From Jaenimonas drosophilae (Eukaryota > Euglenozoa > Kinetoplastea > Trypanosomatida > Trypanosomatidae): 64,000 nucleotides of DNA. Shown one piece after another: positions 19,973 to 28,419 of this stretch (positions within the stretch are counted from its first letter, which is position 1; every line of letters starts with the position of its first letter). Where the stretch lies: the NCBI GenBank assembly GCA_030849065.1, contig JASAON010001601.1, positions 17,753-81,752 on the forward strand. The letters run 5' to 3'. Below the pieces are notes generated by a model that saw nothing but the letters and a program-made list of their open reading frames with translations, was not told the DNA's origin and searched no databases. A program made the position numbers and the translations under genes.

Positions 19973-22900
19973 TCAATCTGCGCCTGTGAGGCGGAAGAAG
20001 ACCCGTCCGGGTGATGAAGAGGAAACTTGGCCACGAGGACGTACCTCTGCCCCAACAACACCTCCCTTCACAAAGCTGAGAAGTGCAGTAACAAGCCCAC
20101 GAAGGGCTGGGGAGGCGGTGAAGGCCATCATGGATTCCATCTCCTGGCGAAGTGCCGCATTCTCACCGCCAGGGTGCTTCTGGAGGATCTGGCTCAGCTG
20201 CTCCACATCCTTCACCTTCACAAAGCCAGGAAGTCGTAGGCCCAACTCCCCAGCAACCGCACCGTGCAGCCCACCCACGTACTTCTTCAGCATAACGTAG
20301 TGTGGCGTCTCGACATCCAGGGCAAGATGATTGCCCACCAACGTCCGCTCGGGCAGTCGGTCAATGGAGGTGGTGATCTGTGCCAGTCCATCGGGGTCCA
20401 CGAGAAGCCCAGAGTCCTGCAGTGCCACACCCCAGCTGGTGGAGCTCATGGAGGGAATCGTGAGCTTCTGCTGGAAGATGATTTGGCCTGCACCATCCAG
20501 CACACACAGCCCAACCTGATGAGTGCGGGAGGCATCCATACGTGTGGTAAAGTCGGAGCGGCCCGTGTCACCGCCCACCCCATCCACCTCGCAGACGATG
20601 CGATGCTGTGGGTGAGAAACCAAGTGCAGCTGAACGTGTTCTGCCACCTGTTGGAGTACAACGTCGAGATAGATCATTGTGTTCGAAGCAGGTGCTGGGG
20701 GAAGTGGCGGGGGTGGTGGAGCGGCAGCGTAGGACGGATTGGTGGAGTAGGGCAGGGCAGCATTCATGGGCGTGGGGGTCGCCGCGGCGGGCTGTGGGTA
20801 GGCTGGGGCGGAGCTGACGTGCTGCACAGATGGTGGTACAGCGGTGGTTGCTGCTGGAGAAAAGGATGGTTGGGTGGCGGCACCCATAACCGTCACCGTC
20901 GTTGTGGCCTTGGTGGTTCCCGTTTGTGGGTCTGTCGCGATGAGCTTCACAAAGTGTGGGTAGTCACCAGTGAGGGCGCCGGTGGCGGGGAATCGGCTGC
21001 GTTGTGGCACAGCAGCGGGCTGTTGGTTATCAACGCTGGCGGTGATTTGGTAGTGTGGTTGGTCCGTGTAGATGTTGTCGAGGAAGCCGTTGCAGCACGT
21101 GAAGAGGAAGTGCTCCCGCTCCGGGGGCACCATCGCCCGGCGGAGGCAGTTGACGAGGAGGGGGAAAAGGCGCTGGCCCGCCTCTGGCAGTGTTGCGAGA
21201 GGAACGTGGTCGAGCTCTTCCATCACCCGCTGTGGGTCCAGTCCATGTCGCTGCAGGCAATCAATGAGCCGTGCAGCGACTGCATCTCCCACTGCCGGGG
21301 TAGGGGCAGCTGGTGCGTCATGCAGCTGAACCACACAGGATGCCGCTGGCCGCCCCGTCTGTGGGTGAACGGCAGTCAGTGTGGCGTTGGCTCCGCTCGG
21401 AACGTCCACGCGTCCGTTGGGTGCGACGAGCATCGGTGGCTGAGTGCCAATCTGGGCAGAAATGTTGAATCCCGGGCAGGTGATGCCCTCAATTCCATGT
21501 TTCATGGTCGCAAAAACAATGGATGGAGGGGTCCTTGAGAGCTGATCCAGCACAAAGCGGACGACCGTGGAGGCATTCGGGTTTGGCGGGCTTATATGCT
21601 GCACCAGTGCCTTGGCATCGTCAAGATTGGGCATTCGAAGGGCCTGGCATAGTTGCGTGAGCCACTGCTCATCTGCAGGAGTGGCCGGAAATCCGCCGGA
21701 CGTGATGAACGGGTTGGATGACACAGGAGCAGCCGGTGGGCGTGCGCTGACCTGGACATCCACGGTGCTGCGGCCGCCATCGGGGTTCGGTTGCTCTACA
21801 CGCAGGTGCTGCGCTGCGTCAGAGGCGAGACGCGTCCCAGCGGTTCCATTGGCCGCCGCCATGGATCCATCCACGAAGATGGAGCTTCCCTCACCGCTGA
21901 ACACCGTCATCCCGGCGGCGTCCTCTTGGAAGCGCAGTGCCACGGGCGGTGGCTGGTTGGAAGGAACGCGGGTTGTCTGTCGCAACACCACGCGACCATG
22001 CGGGTCCGTGAGGGTCACTTGGATGCGCTCCTCAGCGTGTGAGGCCGCCATGGGTAGGCTTGCACGATCGAGACCAGCAACCACATTGGTGCTTGACGCA
22101 AGGCGGATTTGGAAGCCCGGGCACGTCGCGACGAAGGCCGGCCGCCCGTCCATCACTGACATCCCCGTCTCGAGATCCGGGGTTGGTACGTCCGCCAGGG
22201 GAGTGGCTGCGGGAACGGCGTCAGTGGTCATGGTCATGGCGGGTGGCATCGCGACGGCGGAGGGGATGGCAGTGGATGCTGGTGCAACGGCAGCAGCAGG
22301 CGGTGCCGCACGCTCGGCTGTGATGGCGGGAAGCTGCAGCCGGAGCGTGCCGCTGTTGGCAGGGATGGCCACCACTTCATAGGGCACGAGGGGAATCAAC
22401 TGACCCGTGGAGGAACACTGAAGAAAGGCGGTCTCACTCAACCCAGGAACGGTCTCGAGGAGCAGTGGCTGCATCACAGCACTTGGTGATGGGGTCAGGC
22501 GGGTGTCTGGCCCCATGGAGAGCGAGGGCTCACGGAGGAGAGATGTGGTCGGGTGCAGGAAGGTGGAGGGGGCAACCACAGGGTTGGGAAGGTTCAGCAT
22601 CAGCTGGCACTGCCTGGCATGGATGGGAATCATGTACCAGCCGGCAACAGGTTCTATACGCCGCCCATCTACGAGGATATGCAGCACATCCTCTGGGCAG
22701 TTGGCAGGGGCACGCAGGCGCATCATGCTCTGACCTTCACACCCATTGAGAATGAACTTGCAGTAGTGCCGTGACCCGTTGTTGCCCTGGACCATGGCGG
22801 TGAGGTGGTAGTCATGGCCATCCCCGGGAACCTCCAGTGGCGGGCAGTCACCCCCGGTGAGACCAACCGGCCGTGCCAAACCTCCGTCAATGGCCAGCTC

Positions 22901-23107
22901 ACACTTCATGTCTGCACCCTTGACGGTGCGGAGTTGCTCAATGACCAAGTTGGCACCAGAGATGCGGCAGGCCAGGGATGTGGGCATGCGATTCACCACC
23001 CCACTGTGGCCGTGATTGATGCGTTCATCAAGTTTGTACTCCCCGCGAAATGGGTAGGAGCAGTCATTCATGTTGCTCCCAACAGGAAGAAGCTTTCTAT
23101 GAGACAT
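19973..23107 (-). CDS. Large protein with repeated beta-rich modules, unknown function
   Basis: A 1044-residue protein rich in Pro, Ala, Thr and Val. At least four segments resemble each other: a Cys-Pro-Gly-Phe start (ATCPGFQIRL near residue 330; ITCPGFNISAQ near 560), then a beta-rich stretch ending in a Asp/His-Pro-x-Thr/Gly-Gly or similar turn and a final strand (LTDPHGRVVLRQTTRV, TAVHPQTGRPAASCVVQL, IATDPQTGTTKATTTVTV, VLDGAGQIIFQQKLTI). Pro/Ala-rich linkers separate them. Near residues 490 and 680 lie helical segments of similar type (WLTQLCQALRMPNLDDAKAL; LFPLLVNCLRRAM). No signal peptide or membrane span is seen. The start is the ATG at 23107; a clear acceptor lies at 23141-23168. A structural, cytoskeletal role is possible but unproven. 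Confidence 0.7.
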   Translation of the reverse strand: MSHRKLLPVGSNMNDCSYPFRGEYKLDERINHGHSGVVNRMPTSLACRISGANLVIEQLRTVKGADMKCELAIDGGLARPVGLTGGDCPPLEVPGDGHDYHLTAMVQGNNGSRHYCKFILNGCEGQSMMRLRAPANCPEDVLHILVDGRRIEPVAGWYMIPIHARQCQLMLNLPNPVVAPSTFLHPTTSLLREPSLSMGPDTRLTPSPSAVMQPLLLETVPGLSETAFLQCSSTGQLIPLVPYEVVAIPANSGTLRLQLPAITAERAAPPAAAVAPASTAIPSAVAMPPAMTMTTDAVPAATPLADVPTPDLETGMSVMDGRPAFVATCPGFQIRLASSTNVVAGLDRASLPMAASHAEERIQVTLTDPHGRVVLRQTTRVPSNQPPPVALRFQEDAAGMTVFSGEGSSIFVDGSMAAANGTAGTRLASDAAQHLRVEQPNPDGGRSTVDVQVSARPPAAPVSSNPFITSGGFPATPADEQWLTQLCQALRMPNLDDAKALVQHISPPNPNASTVVRFVLDQLSRTPPSIVFATMKHGIEGITCPGFNISAQIGTQPPMLVAPNGRVDVPSGANATLTAVHPQTGRPAASCVVQLHDAPAAPTPAVGDAVAARLIDCLQRHGLDPQRVMEELDHVPLATLPEAGQRLFPLLVNCLRRAMVPPEREHFLFTCCNGFLDNIYTDQPHYQITASVDNQQPAAVPQRSRFPATGALTGDYPHFVKLIATDPQTGTTKATTTVTVMGAATQPSFSPAATTAVPPSVQHVSSAPAYPQPAAATPTPMNAALPYSTNPSYAAAPPPPPLPPAPASNTMIYLDVVLQQVAEHVQLHLVSHPQHRIVCEVDGVGGDTGRSDFTTRMDASRTHQVGLCVLDGAGQIIFQQKLTIPSMSSTSWGVALQDSGLLVDPDGLAQITTSIDRLPERTLVGNHLALDVETPHYVMLKKYVGGLHGAVAGELGLRLPGFVKVKDVEQLSQILQKHPGGENAALRQEMESMMAFTASPALRGLVTALLSFVKGGVVGAEVRPRGQVSSSSPGRVFFRLTGAD

Positions 23108-23140
23108 GGTCTTGGGCTGTTTGGACAATCAGCAACCAAC

Positions 23141-23168
23141 CTGCAACACACAATAAGAAGGAGAAGTG
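23141..23168 (-). promoter_or_regulatory. Likely trans-splice acceptor
   Basis: The minus strand reads a pyrimidine-rich tract (CTTCTCCTTCTTATTGTGTG) leading to TTGCAG, about 35 bases upstream of the ATG at 23107. It is one of the clearest acceptor-type signals in the window and excludes any start further upstream. Confidence 0.6.
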
Positions 23169-23300
23169 AGATATTAAGTGAACTGCATCAACAACACGTG
23201 TCATGGCACACATCTCATACACGCACATCCTTGGAATAGATGGCGTCGCGGTACACGATCAACCTTATTCGTCGTACGTTATATTAAGCTCCAAAATGAG

Positions 23301-23861
23301 CTAATCACGAAGACCACGAGCAACACGAATCTCCGCCACACGGTCCTTGATGAGCTCGACCGTGTCAGCCATTTGCTCCAGCGTATCATTATCTCGCACA
23401 AGAATGACGTTCTCATCGTAGGCCTCGCGGGCCTCGGTTTCACACACGCACTGGATCTCAGCCTCCATGTTCTCCGAGCGCTTCTCTGTGCTGTACTGAC
23501 GCTTGGTCAGACGCTCAAACAAGACCTCCGTTGATGCGTGCAGCACCACCACAAGATGAAACCAGCGCTTCGGGAACAACTCACTGGAGTGGTAGTCCAC
23601 GACGTGGTTGCCGCCATTCACCATGATGGGCTCGAGGTAGTCCAGCAGACGGTCCTCATCGTCCTCTTCAATGATGTGGGTGTCCAGCTCATTGTCAAAG
23701 GCGGTGAAGAAGTTATTCTCCTTCACCACTTTGCCCACCTCCACATGTTCGTAGCGCTGAAGAGGGGTGGAGAGCTCCTCCATGAGAATCGCTGCCATGG
23801 ACGTCTTGCCCGTACCGGGGGTGCCGGTGATCAAGATGTTTACCCCAACAGGTTGGCTCAT
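23301..23861 (-). CDS. AK6: Adenylate kinase isoenzyme 6 / Fap7 homologue
   Basis: A 186-residue nuclear-type adenylate kinase and ATPase of the AK6 (hCINAP, yeast Fap7) family, needed for cleavage of 20S pre-rRNA in late 40S maturation. The P-loop is ITGTPGTGKTS at residues 11-21. Other family features are VGKVVKENNFF, HIIEEDDEDRLLDYLEPIM, VDYHSSELFPKRWFHLVVVL and the LTKRQYSTEKRSENMEAEI lid helix, followed by YDENVI. The length is near that of human AK6 (172). The frame is open upstream to 24041, but the extension is hydrophobic, includes a Met run from an ATG repeat, and overlaps the neighbouring gene, so the ATG at 23861 is chosen. Confidence 0.94.
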   Translation of the reverse strand: MSQPVGVNILITGTPGTGKTSMAAILMEELSTPLQRYEHVEVGKVVKENNFFTAFDNELDTHIIEEDDEDRLLDYLEPIMVNGGNHVVDYHSSELFPKRWFHLVVVLHASTEVLFERLTKRQYSTEKRSENMEAEIQCVCETEAREAYDENVILVRDNDTLEQMADTVELIKDRVAEIRVARGLRD

Positions 23862-24025
23862 GATGCTAATATTCCTTTCCAATGTGTCAAGAAGATTCAA
23901 AGCACAAGCACACAGCATCACATAACAGACACCACATTCAGCCATCATCAAGACAACAATGCAAGCATAATGAAGGCGTAGGTGAAGAGGAACAAAGACG
24001 CCCAACTCCGTCATCATCATCATCA

Positions 24026-24361
24026 TTAAGGGCGTTTCCAAATGGCCTGCAGCGCAGATCGTTCACGCTCCGCCTGATTCTGCTTGAACTTGGCAAACTC
24101 CGCATCGAAATCCGCATCCCGCGGGCTCTCCTCCGCAATGGGCGCCCCGCGGTGCTTCTCCCACATCTCCATGGACAGCGTCTTCAGCTTGTTCTGCTTC
24201 TTTTGTGCCAAACGATGAGACAGGCTCTCGCAATGCTCACGGAAGACCTTCTTGGGAACGCGAATGTGGCACAGAGCACACCAGCGCATGTCTGGGGGCA
24301 GAAGCTCCGCCGCGAGCTGCGAGGGTCGTAGCTGACGGCCAATGTAGCCCTTCACATTCAT
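24026..24361 (-). CDS. Small U1-type C2H2 zinc finger protein
   Basis: A 111-residue basic protein with one zinc finger of the CxxC-x11-H-x5-H type at C28/C31/H43/H49 (WCALCHIRVPKK, FREHCESLSH). The wider Cys-to-His spacing is that of U1-type and matrin-type fingers found in splicing and RNA-binding proteins. The C-terminal half is charged and helical (ADFDAEFAKFKQNQAERER). Small single-finger proteins of this sort exist in the spliceosome, but I cannot assign an orthologue. The ATG at 24361 is the first of the frame. The gene ends about 165 bases upstream of the AK6 start. Confidence 0.75.
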   Translation of the reverse strand: MNVKGYIGRQLRPSQLAAELLPPDMRWCALCHIRVPKKVFREHCESLSHRLAQKKQNKLKTLSMEMWEKHRGAPIAEESPRDADFDAEFAKFKQNQAERERSALQAIWKRP

Positions 24362-24538
24362 GGCGGGTATTGCTGCTGTATTGCTGTGGAATATGTACTT
24401 CTTCTTCTACCAACACAAGGAAATAAAGGAAGAAGTACATTCATATCTGCACATACATGTGAGTGTGGTTGTAGAAGGCTACACAGAGGGGGTTTAGCCA
24501 TCAAAAGCAACGAGAAAGCTCCCAGTCCCAGATGTGCA

Positions 24539-26596
24539 TCACTCCTCATCCTCATCCCCTTCCTCTTCATCTGAAGCGCTTGAAGAGAGGGTCATGAAGT
24601 CAGGCAGCGCTTGCTGCGTCACGAGCATCATGGGTGAGGCGCCATCCATATCCTCGTCCATGGTCGGTCCTGGCGTCAAAATGGGCTCAACCACGCGTGT
24701 GGTGGTGGCGTGAAGACCATCGGGGCTCATCTCGAAGCGCGACGGGTCCCATATAGGGGAAGAGTTGTCTGGTGAGCATGTGTAGATGATCGGGGCTGCT
24801 GCACACGCCTCCATCGGTGTGGCATCGTGCATCGATGGACGCACAGCTGAGTGTGATCCGCCGTCGCTCGTCATCTCTGCTGCAGAAATCCTCCACCCCA
24901 GTGGAGAGGAATCCATTGTGCCGTGGGATGGGCGAATGGCAGTACCTACCTCACTAGACGTGATGGGTTCAAAGGTTGATGGCTGATTCTGGCAATTGCC
25001 TTGTGTAGGCGTGTCAGTCACAACGGGTGTGTGAGATATGTCAAGCATAGAGCCCTCCACATGGGGTGTGGCTGCAATGGCTTCCTCCGACAATGGCTGG
25101 GCCTCATCCAGCGGACTGAGCGCCGCCATGACAGTGGCCTCATCCTCAAGGCGTGGACGTTTGGCCGGTGAGGTGCGCGGGCCACAAGATGCCTCCACAT
25201 CATCACCATCATCACTATCATCTTCATCCTCACACCGGCACTCCTCATCATCATGAGACTCCTTAGATTCACATGATGCACTTTCATCGTCAAAGGAATC
25301 GGACTCACCTGTGCTGCTGAATGAATCCAGCGCATCTGCGGCCACAGTCATGGAGAAGCCTGTCGCAGCGCTTGACGGTAAATCACTCATCGAAATCCGC
25401 GTTCCGCCACCCCGTTGATGGCTTTGTGTGTCCATGGATAAAGTGCTGTTGTTGCTGCAATCCATGTGCTCCACACCCCATCGTGGCCTCCGTGAGGATG
25501 GGCTATTCCGCATGCCACTCCACGAAAACTCCGACGTTGTGTGCGTCTCTTCTGTACGTTCAGGAGAATCGTGTGGCTCCTCCGCCTGATCAACTTGAAG
25601 TTGTGGGTGCACACACGCCACAGCTTCTGCTTCTTCACAGGGAAGCAAGCAGTACTGCCGGGAGCTGTCCAACAACCTGTTCACGCGCAATCCACGCTGC
25701 TGCTGAAGTCGGTCCCAGACAAGGTCCTTCAACGTACTTCCGCGGGTGGTGGCAAGACGAAAGCTACGTGGTGCATGGGATGATCCACAATGGACTCGTA
25801 CCTGCAAGCATGGTTGATCGCTGATGGGATTGGTCCTGCTCAATGAGGAAGAGGTGTTTGCCTTGGTGTTTCCATTTATGGAGGATGAGGGTTCATGATG
25901 GTGCGCTTCTGCCAACACAAAAAAGCATCGAACGCGAAGAGTTGGTGCGGTAGCCTGGTCAGATCCACTCACGCAGTCATCCACGATGCGGCGCGAGAAA
26001 TCTTCACGTTGAATGTCCACCACATCCACCTCCTCAACGTCATTCTCATCATCATCATCATCATCATCTCCGACTCCCAAGCAGCGCTGGAGGCAGCACA
26101 CATACACTTTTACCTTGGGGCTGCTACCCAGAGGTACAGCGGACTTCTGGCGGCAGTCTTCGCAGATGTGTGGTCCATCGCTGGAACCAATCTCCACTTC
26201 CTTGGAGGAGGGTTGTGCATCCACCACGTCTTCGGACGGAGGATGACCCTCAGGATTAGGTTGATTGCCTTCTTGAAGAAGCTCAAGCTGTTGTGCCGTT
26301 TGAGCATGAATGATGGCGTATCGATTGAGGCGCTCCTCCATGGCACAGATGGAATCGCCATATGTCCAACCTGATGGGGCAGGAATCATGAAGGAGCCAC
26401 GGTGATGGCAAGCGGAGAGGTCAAGCACATCAGGCTGAGCCGCTTGCCGAAGTAGGGAGGGGGCGTACATGGACGACGTGGCTCCGTCATTGGGAGCTGC
26501 CTTCTCCGCAGCACCCTTGTACTGGTAAAGAGAGATACACAACTGCAGCCATGGTGGTTGGTCAAGTGAACTGTGAGATGGATCGGAAGACTCCAT
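24539..26596 (-). CDS. Hypothetical acidic low-complexity protein, 685 aa
   Basis: No family recognised. The N-terminal half has a Cys cluster (HICEDCRQKSA, VYVCCLQRCLG) and a seven-Asp run coded by a GAT repeat. A mid-region around residues 290-340 (RSFRLATTRGSTLKDLVWDR, then LQQQRGLRV) could be a small folded domain. The C-terminal half is Ser/Asp/Glu-rich, contains a basic patch (SPAKRPRLEDEA) that looks like a nuclear localisation signal, and ends in an acidic tail (DEEEGDEDEE). The longer frame starts with GTG at 26674; the first ATG in frame is 26596. A possible 11-codon upstream frame lies in the leader (26623-26658). A nuclear protein is a reasonable guess only. Confidence 0.6.
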   Translation of the reverse strand: MESSDPSHSSLDQPPWLQLCISLYQYKGAAEKAAPNDGATSSMYAPSLLRQAAQPDVLDLSACHHRGSFMIPAPSGWTYGDSICAMEERLNRYAIIHAQTAQQLELLQEGNQPNPEGHPPSEDVVDAQPSSKEVEIGSSDGPHICEDCRQKSAVPLGSSPKVKVYVCCLQRCLGVGDDDDDDDENDVEEVDVVDIQREDFSRRIVDDCVSGSDQATAPTLRVRCFFVLAEAHHHEPSSSINGNTKANTSSSLSRTNPISDQPCLQVRVHCGSSHAPRSFRLATTRGSTLKDLVWDRLQQQRGLRVNRLLDSSRQYCLLPCEEAEAVACVHPQLQVDQAEEPHDSPERTEETHTTSEFSWSGMRNSPSSRRPRWGVEHMDCSNNSTLSMDTQSHQRGGGTRISMSDLPSSAATGFSMTVAADALDSFSSTGESDSFDDESASCESKESHDDEECRCEDEDDSDDGDDVEASCGPRTSPAKRPRLEDEATVMAALSPLDEAQPLSEEAIAATPHVEGSMLDISHTPVVTDTPTQGNCQNQPSTFEPITSSEVGTAIRPSHGTMDSSPLGWRISAAEMTSDGGSHSAVRPSMHDATPMEACAAAPIIYTCSPDNSSPIWDPSRFEMSPDGLHATTTRVVEPILTPGPTMDEDMDGASPMMLVTQQALPDFMTLSSSASDEEEGDEDEE

Positions 26597-26831
26597 GAGC
26601 TGGCAATCTCCGTCACAAACAATCAAAGTGGTGCCGTGGTAGGTCTTGAGTCTATCATGGTGGCCCTGGCACACAGGAGCACAGGTAGAGAGAGGGGGGT
26701 CCTAGAAAGAGCAAGAGAAGGAACGGATTGACTCAGCAAATGCACCAACAATATTTGATGAAGAACAACCAGCCACAACACCAACTTCAGTCTTCTTGGG
26801 AAGGGGGGGGCCTTCTCTTTCAAGGTGAGCC

Positions 26832-28217
26832 TCATCGTTCCATGGCCAAGGCCAGGAATTCAGCTGGGGCAACGTGCCACAGCAGCTGTGCATATACAAG
26901 AGCTGGGCTATCGGACCAGTCATTGATGGAGCTCAGCACATCATCATCCGTGGCAAATGGAGCAGGTGTGAAGAACTTGGCGGCGGTGTGGTGGTGAAGC
27001 AGCAAATCACGATGCTCGAAGAAGGCAGGATTGTCTTCCATGGTTGCCATTGGTACCACCTTGCGCTTTGCTCGACGCAGACGTCTGTTGAAGATGGGCG
27101 GAGGGTCATCTCCTTCCGTGGCAAGAAGAGCCGCAATATTCACACCCGCGGCGTTGAGAACAGGCTTGGTTGCACTGTTGGGGGATTGCGGAAGTGGGGA
27201 GGTGGCGGACTCTGTCGGTGAGCCCACCAAGGACGATGGCGCATGAGATGAGAAGGACGGCTCCATCGCTGAGTCAGACGCTGTCTCTGGAACCTCCGAT
27301 ACTTGAACCTCGGCAGAGGTGGAGAGGGCCACATCCTCCGTCGTGGCTGCCGTACACTCCTCCTCAGCTTCATCCTTCTTCTCTACTCTATCCTGTGGTG
27401 GTATCTCTTCATGTGCCACCGATGGCGCATGCACAGGTTCCGTCGTGATGTCAGCCGCCTCCACATCTTCAGTTGCTGGGAGGGTCTCAGCCGTAGCCTC
27501 GATGGTACATCGGCGGCTCCTCGCAGACCGGCCGATGCTGTCGAAGCACACAGGACGGTGGCGGCGACGGCTGACCGGTTTCGCCACTTCTTCAAGTTCC
27601 TCGGGTGCGGCCTCCACCACATTCATCAACGCTTGTGGAGGCACCTCCGGCTCCACAACTTCTGGTGGGGTTAGAGGTGGTGGATGAGCCTCCATCTCTG
27701 GCTCATTTGTTGGAGCATCCATAGAAACAGCAGCCACAGTGGCAGCCTCTGACAGCTCCTCCATCACCGCATGCATCAGTGAAGAAGAGGCGTGTTCGGC
27801 AATCTCTGCATCCTCGTGGTTGCACTCAGACAATGGTACCTGGGCTGGAACACGCAATGGCTCCTCAACCAAGATGGTGGGTAATGGATCATGCGTGGCA
27901 TCCACAATGCCGTTTCGGTGTTGCGGTGCGGACACCTCACAAAAGCCTGTGACAGAGGTTGAAGGAGCTTCCACGAAGTCTTCATGTACCCGTGGTAGAG
28001 GGGATGCCGAGGCAGCATCTGGTGCTACACTTGGCTCGTTTGAAGGGCTCACAGAAGGGATGGGCACCTCCACACGTGTTGTTTGTGATTGCTCTGCCAC
28101 CTGATCAAGATGCGCATCCACCACTGGTGTTTCAATGGGTCCATCACAGACTAAATCAGGAAGTACTACCCTCTCCTCCACCGTTGATGGTGCGTCACTA
28201 TCCGCTGGTGCATCCAT
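26832..28217 (-). CDS. Hypothetical Pro/Ala/Glu-rich protein, 461 aa
   Basis: An acidic, mostly disordered protein (long stretches of Val/Pro/Glu/Ala/Ser), with a small basic island (SRRRHRPVC, SARSRRC) near residue 230 and a more conserved-looking C terminus (FNRRLRRAKRKVVP, FEHRDLLLHHHTAAKFF, ALVYAQLLWHVAPAEFLALA). The C-terminal about 90 residues may be the only folded part. The frame continues upstream to 28568 and would overlap the SF3A3 coding end, but a pyrimidine tract with AG acceptors lies at about 28234-28285, so translation should start at 28217 (MDAPADSDAP). Function unknown. Confidence 0.55.
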   Translation of the reverse strand: MDAPADSDAPSTVEERVVLPDLVCDGPIETPVVDAHLDQVAEQSQTTRVEVPIPSVSPSNEPSVAPDAASASPLPRVHEDFVEAPSTSVTGFCEVSAPQHRNGIVDATHDPLPTILVEEPLRVPAQVPLSECNHEDAEIAEHASSSLMHAVMEELSEAATVAAVSMDAPTNEPEMEAHPPPLTPPEVVEPEVPPQALMNVVEAAPEELEEVAKPVSRRRHRPVCFDSIGRSARSRRCTIEATAETLPATEDVEAADITTEPVHAPSVAHEEIPPQDRVEKKDEAEEECTAATTEDVALSTSAEVQVSEVPETASDSAMEPSFSSHAPSSLVGSPTESATSPLPQSPNSATKPVLNAAGVNIAALLATEGDDPPPIFNRRLRRAKRKVVPMATMEDNPAFFEHRDLLLHHHTAAKFFTPAPFATDDDVLSSINDWSDSPALVYAQLLWHVAPAEFLALAMER

Positions 28218-28419
28218 CGGAGAAGGATCTATACTACACGTCCTACATGCACAGAATGAAAGAGAGAATGTGGAAGAAGAGGCATCCCTGACATCAGCAC
28301 ACTGCGGTTCAAAAAGTGAGTGCAATGACGTACCCACGACCCATCCAAAAGCTATCAAGTTGGAGCTGGTATTAGCACAAGAAACCTCTCGATTCGACTC
28401 CATTATGAGCACATGGGCC

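Noticed and set aside
20264..21538. Plus-strand 424-codon frame opposite the repeat-module protein
   Set aside because: It is a mirror of the GC-biased coding sequence on the minus strand; the product is Gly/Trp/His-rich with no family, while the minus strand has the acceptor and repeated modules.
26013..26110. Trinucleotide GAT/ATC repeats as mobile or regulatory elements
   Set aside because: They are short, in frame, and code for Asp runs in acidic proteins (also at 7735-7751).
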